Assembly (NCBI GenBank): GCA_944990035.1
Contig: CALYLX010000141.1
Span: 372,001-436,000, forward strand
Origin: Clitopilus passeckerianus
Lineage: Eukaryota; Basidiomycota; Agaricomycetes; Agaricales; Entolomataceae
DNA: 64,000 nt
Reading direction: 5' to 3'
The notes under the pieces were generated by a model. The model was not told the DNA's origin. It was given only the letters and a program-made list of their open reading frames with translations, and searched no databases. Below, piece by piece: positions 59,887 through 64,000 of the stretch; the first letter of the stretch is position 1; each line of letters starts with the position of its first letter. The translations under genes were made by a program, and so were the position numbers.

Positions 59887-62800
59887 AGAACATTAGGCCA
59901 ACTCGACCACATACTCGTGGTTTTCCAATCAGGCGCTACACGACGACCCCAGCCCCCTTGAATCCGAATCAACACTTTCAAACGTGAAATCTTTCTGAGC
60001 AGCAAATCTCCCTCAATCTTCCTGGTTCTGTTCGTCAACCAACGCTATACGCACCCCATTCAAGCCTTCCACCGCTCTACATTCATCGTGGCTCTCCTTC
60101 AAGGCCCTCGTGAATGATCAAATCTCGTTATTGCATCTCTCCAACATCCTGCCAACCAACGCCAACACGGTTGAAGCAATTTTGGCGCTTTCTGTGAAGG
60201 ACTTGTCTCAAGCACGGAGGCTGAAGTCCATAAGAAGCTAGAGGTAGAGAGGAGAGAGAGGAGAGATGAATAAAGAGATGTTGAAAGGCGTTAAAAGGCG
60301 GATGGTTGTCTTTTACGCCTGAACCTCGAGGCCGTATGCAAGTAGAGGTAAATGTTCCATACATTTTTCACAAGAAATATACGGATATCTAACTTTCTTC
60401 TTCCAGACGTTGGATGAAGTATTGGAAACCTCGGACTCTATCCCATTGCGGTGCCGCTAGAAGAATCGCTCCTGTCCATGGTACGGCTCCCATTGCCTGA
60501 AACCGAAGCACTCGATAGAGCATTAAACTCTAAAGACCTAAAGAGATACGCACCGACCAACTCACTGGGATACGCACCACATCCTTGCAGTCATGTCTTA
60601 AATACACAAGTTCACCCCTCGCACCACGATTCATCTCCACCATCAACGAGGCATATTCTACCCATTACTGTCAGGCTGGTGATGCCAACTACTTCCCGCT
60701 GCAGCTGGGGATCTTTACAACCATACACCAACCCCAACCCTCGAGACACTGTTATCGGCGATATCCCCCATTTTGACAAAAATGCGACATCCCATTGACC
60801 ACCATCAGGTCTATGGACATGCCACCTCGGACCGCTACTATCAGCTCGAAGTTCAGTCTGGCTTCAATAACGAGGGCTATAGGTTCTGCGGAGGAGCACC
60901 ACTCGTTTCTCTACTGGACTGTCTTGCAGCGTATCCTACCTACCATTACATATTCGGACTTGATTTACTTACATTGTGCATCTGCAAACCCTACATATCC
61001 ATGTTGACGTTGAATTCCGGTACCTACATATTCTGCTCTTCCCGTTACTTCACCCATACTACGGTCTATTTCCCGCTTCACATACATACCGCAAGTCATA
61101 AGTCGTATCGTTACTTACAGAGCCTCAAACACGTACAGAGTACTTTACATTTACATACATGGCACCATAACCCCGAAGCATCAACTGCTGACTATTTTCT
61201 AGCCTTCAGGAATCTGCTGTTTCGTTACCAACCTTGGCGCTCTTCACTGGGAACGGAAAGGACTGGCTTCTGGAGCCAACGACGACCCCAACGGCCGCTA
61301 CTCCTTACCCACATCTGCTTTGAGCCCAGGAATTTGCTTCTCAATGGCCGACTGTCGCTGCCTGCTGCAACGAGTGTCTCGGCGAATCATCAGGTATGCA
61401 TTCATCTCAAGGAAATACGAAACGCCGGCTCATGAAAGACTGTTATCCCTTACAGCCAGAAAATCCCAACCGCTTGAACAGCTGCGACAAGAAGCTGAGG
61501 TTGCTCCTGGAATTAGGCCCGAAGTCGTACTGGAAAAGAAGAAGGCGACAGTGACCTGGACCAGGGGGAAGAGGTTTATAGATTGGGGTTGCGCCGTGTT
61601 GCAAGGTATGTATCCTTTTCGCCATAGCAAGTTCTCGAGAGATCTAACCAATGAAATATTAACAGTGTTGTAATGAAGCTTTGTGCTTCGTGTCAAAAGG
61701 GTGTTGCTCTCAAGCTCGGAGTGGGGTCGAGAAGTTCTCGAATACGAACGCTCTCAAGATATCCTTCGCCCGATGACCTGGCCTCAATATTTCCCATTTC
61801 AGTCCGCAATGCTATGAAGAGATGCATTCTACGCTTGCCGAGGATAGCCAAAATACAGAACATGATATGGGTCATTGAGGTCGAGTAGGCTCCATTTTTT
61901 TTTTCGTTTGCAGTGTCAATACTGATGACAGCTTTCTTTTGCAGCTTCACGACCGCCAACCTACTCATGCAATCTGAGCCAACTATAACAAGCCAAGCTC
62001 ACTGCTATGCCTGGTTGGCTTTGAGGTGTCCGACCCGGTCACGTTCTTCATACCAAGGCGTCAAGGTTTCGCTGGCCCACACCTATATTACCCTACGCGC
62101 AAGACGCACTGTGCAAGGGTGTTCAACAACCCCAGGTTGAACGTGCTTGTCATAATCTCATGAAGGTATGCTCGTCTTTTGGAGGCCTATTCTCATGACT
62201 CACCCGTATTTTTAGTGAAACGCATGTAGCCATCACTTGCATATTGGCTCTGGGACTTGATGGGAAGGCCAAGCTTGGAGATTACAAGGAGCCAAGCATG
62301 CTCACCTCTACGTATCTCCACCGGCATTGACACAGGCGGGCGCGCGCCAGATAAGGCTAGCAAGAAGACGGAGGCAAAAAGGATGGATACACCAACGTGG
62401 ACCTTTCAAAGTTGTTCTGCGCAACTGGAGTCACGAGCGGACGGGAGCACCGTCACATCCCCCCATTCCTACCCCTTCCTAACCGCTTCCCAAGGCCACT
62501 CCACTTGTCGGGCTCCTGACATACGATCAAAACACTACCCAGCAAGACCTATCTCATGGAAGCCAATCACCCCCGACAGAGGGTTGGCGGGATACGGGAC
62601 GTGATATGGGTCATTGAGGTCTAGTAGGTTCCATCTATTTCGTTTACAGTGTCAATATTGATGACAGCTTTCCTCCGCAGCTTCACGGCGCCCACCTACT
62701 CATGTGAACTTCGCTACCTATAACAAGACTTACTCGCTGCTATGCGGCCTCTGTTTGGTGGCTTTGAAGTATCCGACCTGGTCATACTCTTCATACCGAG

Positions 62801-64000
62801 GCCTCAAGATTTCGGTGGCCCGGACTCATATTACTCTCCTTGCAAGATGCACTGCGCAAGGCTGTTCAGCAACCCCAGGTTGAACGTGCTTGTCATAATG
62901 TCATGAAGGTATGCTCGTCGCCTGGAACCCTGATCCCCGTAACTCACTCGTACTTTTAGCGAAACGTATGCAGTTGTCACATGCATGATATCAGCCCAGG
63001 AACTTGCTGGGAAGATCAAGCTTCGAGGTGAAGATCGCTGTCGCCCACCGCTCATCAACTTGCTTCAAGCTTATAGGCGCCATCTTCATGGTGGCATCGA
63101 TGCCCATCAACATAGAAACGACCTTAGCTGGAGAACCTCTGGCGACGCGACGGACCTGGACTCGTTCGGACAACGCGGTCTCTTTGTTGTTGGCCCGAAC
63201 TAGGAACATACATCCAGTCATTTATTCAGCAATATCATCCAAGGGTAGACCTCCGTCTAGTGCGAGGTACTATGTTTTGTCATACTTGGAGGATCTCCAT
63301 AGACCCGCATTCAATGCAGCTCCAAGAGGTGGGAAGTGATCATCCCGTTTACGTACGCTTTTGACTGATGATAATGATTGCTCTAGCATGCCTGCATCTG
63401 AAGATTCATCCGTTTGAGGATACAAGTCTGGCGCCACTTGATGGCCCAGCCCATGCGAGCTCAATCCACTGTTAAGCTTCCAAAGCAACAGGGCTCTACA
63501 CATGGAGTTCGCATACCCAAGGTGGCCTAGTGTTGGGATCCGTAGTTTTAGGCCCTTCCAGCTGGCGGCCGGCTTCACTCTCATTCCCGGGCTCCCACCA
63601 CAGCCATACGAGCAGAGAACCTATCTGAAGCCAGCTTTACACGATGACACCCTCCTCCCATCAGGCAGCCCTCGTCAAGCATCAAAATCTGAGCCCGCTC
63701 ACGTCAACGCTTGCTTCTGGTACAACTATACCACCAGATACCACGGAGTTACACTCTAATCGGAGTGGGCGCGAGTCAAACAGGGCTAGCAAGTAGGCGG
63801 ATGCATACCGCCAATGTAGCCTTTTCAGAGCTGCGTGCCCCCAGAGTCTCAGATGGATGGGACCACCGTCGGCTTTCTAGCTCATCATGACCCGCTGCAT
63901 CAGAATATTCCCTCCGCGACCATCCCCCCAAACACCATTCAGAAAGACCCGAAATCAATTTCAGTTTCATCTGTTGCACCGTTGCCGTTGCTCAGACCTA
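59887..64000. repeat. Tandem segmental duplication, start of unit 3 (partial)
   Basis: From about 59,887 the sequence again matches the beginning of units 1 and 2. It includes the same decayed gene blocks: the LYPI..PLEESLL exon near 60,430, the exon ending near 61,396, and the DLVILFIPRPQDFGGP exon near 62,770. It runs off the end of the window before the position where a third NLR would be expected, about 7 kb into the unit. Confidence 0.85.
60430..64000 (+). pseudogene. Decayed family 1 gene and 3' module, unit 3
   Basis: The first exon piece LGLYPIAVPLEESLLSMVRL stays open for 115 codons (60,451-60,798). Later pieces are PRNLLLNGRLSLPAATSVSA (about 61,327-61,390), DLVILFIPRPQDFGGPDSYY (about 62,777-62,835) and LINLLQAYRRH with DLDSFGQRGLFVVGPN (63,050-63,203). 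Frameshifts and stops separate them. Compared with units 1 and 2, part of the tandem 3' module (as at 2340-2880) is deleted near 62,280. Confidence 0.45.

Overview
The window looks like basidiomycete (probably Agaricomycete) nuclear DNA. GT-AG introns in the clear genes are 51-95 nt, with CTGAC-type branch sites just upstream of the acceptors (for example before 8365 and 10054). The only large intact genes are two NACHT-WD40 NOD-like receptors of the type that expands in mushroom-forming fungi. No tRNA, rRNA or bacterial-style operon is visible.

The layout is dominated by a large tandem segmental duplication. Unit 1 spans about 1-28,687, unit 2 about 28,688-59,886, and unit 3 starts near 59,887 and runs off the end. 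The units are collinear and mostly diverged by several to about 15 percent (by eye), with patches that are almost identical. Unit 2 is about 2.5 kb longer, mainly through a 1.9-kb internal tandem duplication, a 573-bp solo LTR, a 199-bp MITE and a roughly 1.2-kb extra segment. Unit 1 has its own two DNA-transposon-like insertions.

Each full unit carries one five-exon NLR: NLR-A at 7415-12163 (1502 aa) and NLR-B at 35252-40279 (1597 aa). Both have a variable N-terminal region, a Gly/Asn-rich segment, a NACHT NTPase, a linker, and an array of 42-residue WD40 repeats (12 in A, 14 in B). Within each array the repeats are almost identical in DNA, including silent sites, and differ almost only at two clusters of three codons. 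This is the signature of a repeat-shuffled recognition surface, as known for the Podospora HET-E/D/R proteins. The 3' half of the gene and its downstream flank are nearly identical between A and B, while the N-terminal half is strongly diverged.

The remaining 50 kb is mostly decayed. Several families of multi-exon genes can be followed as short coding-like stretches with frameshifts and in-frame stops, repeated within and between units on both strands. I could not assign a function to any of them. The picture is a birth-and-death NLR cluster: a tandemly amplified locus in which the receptors stay open while the passenger genes rot and transposons insert next to the NLR promoters.
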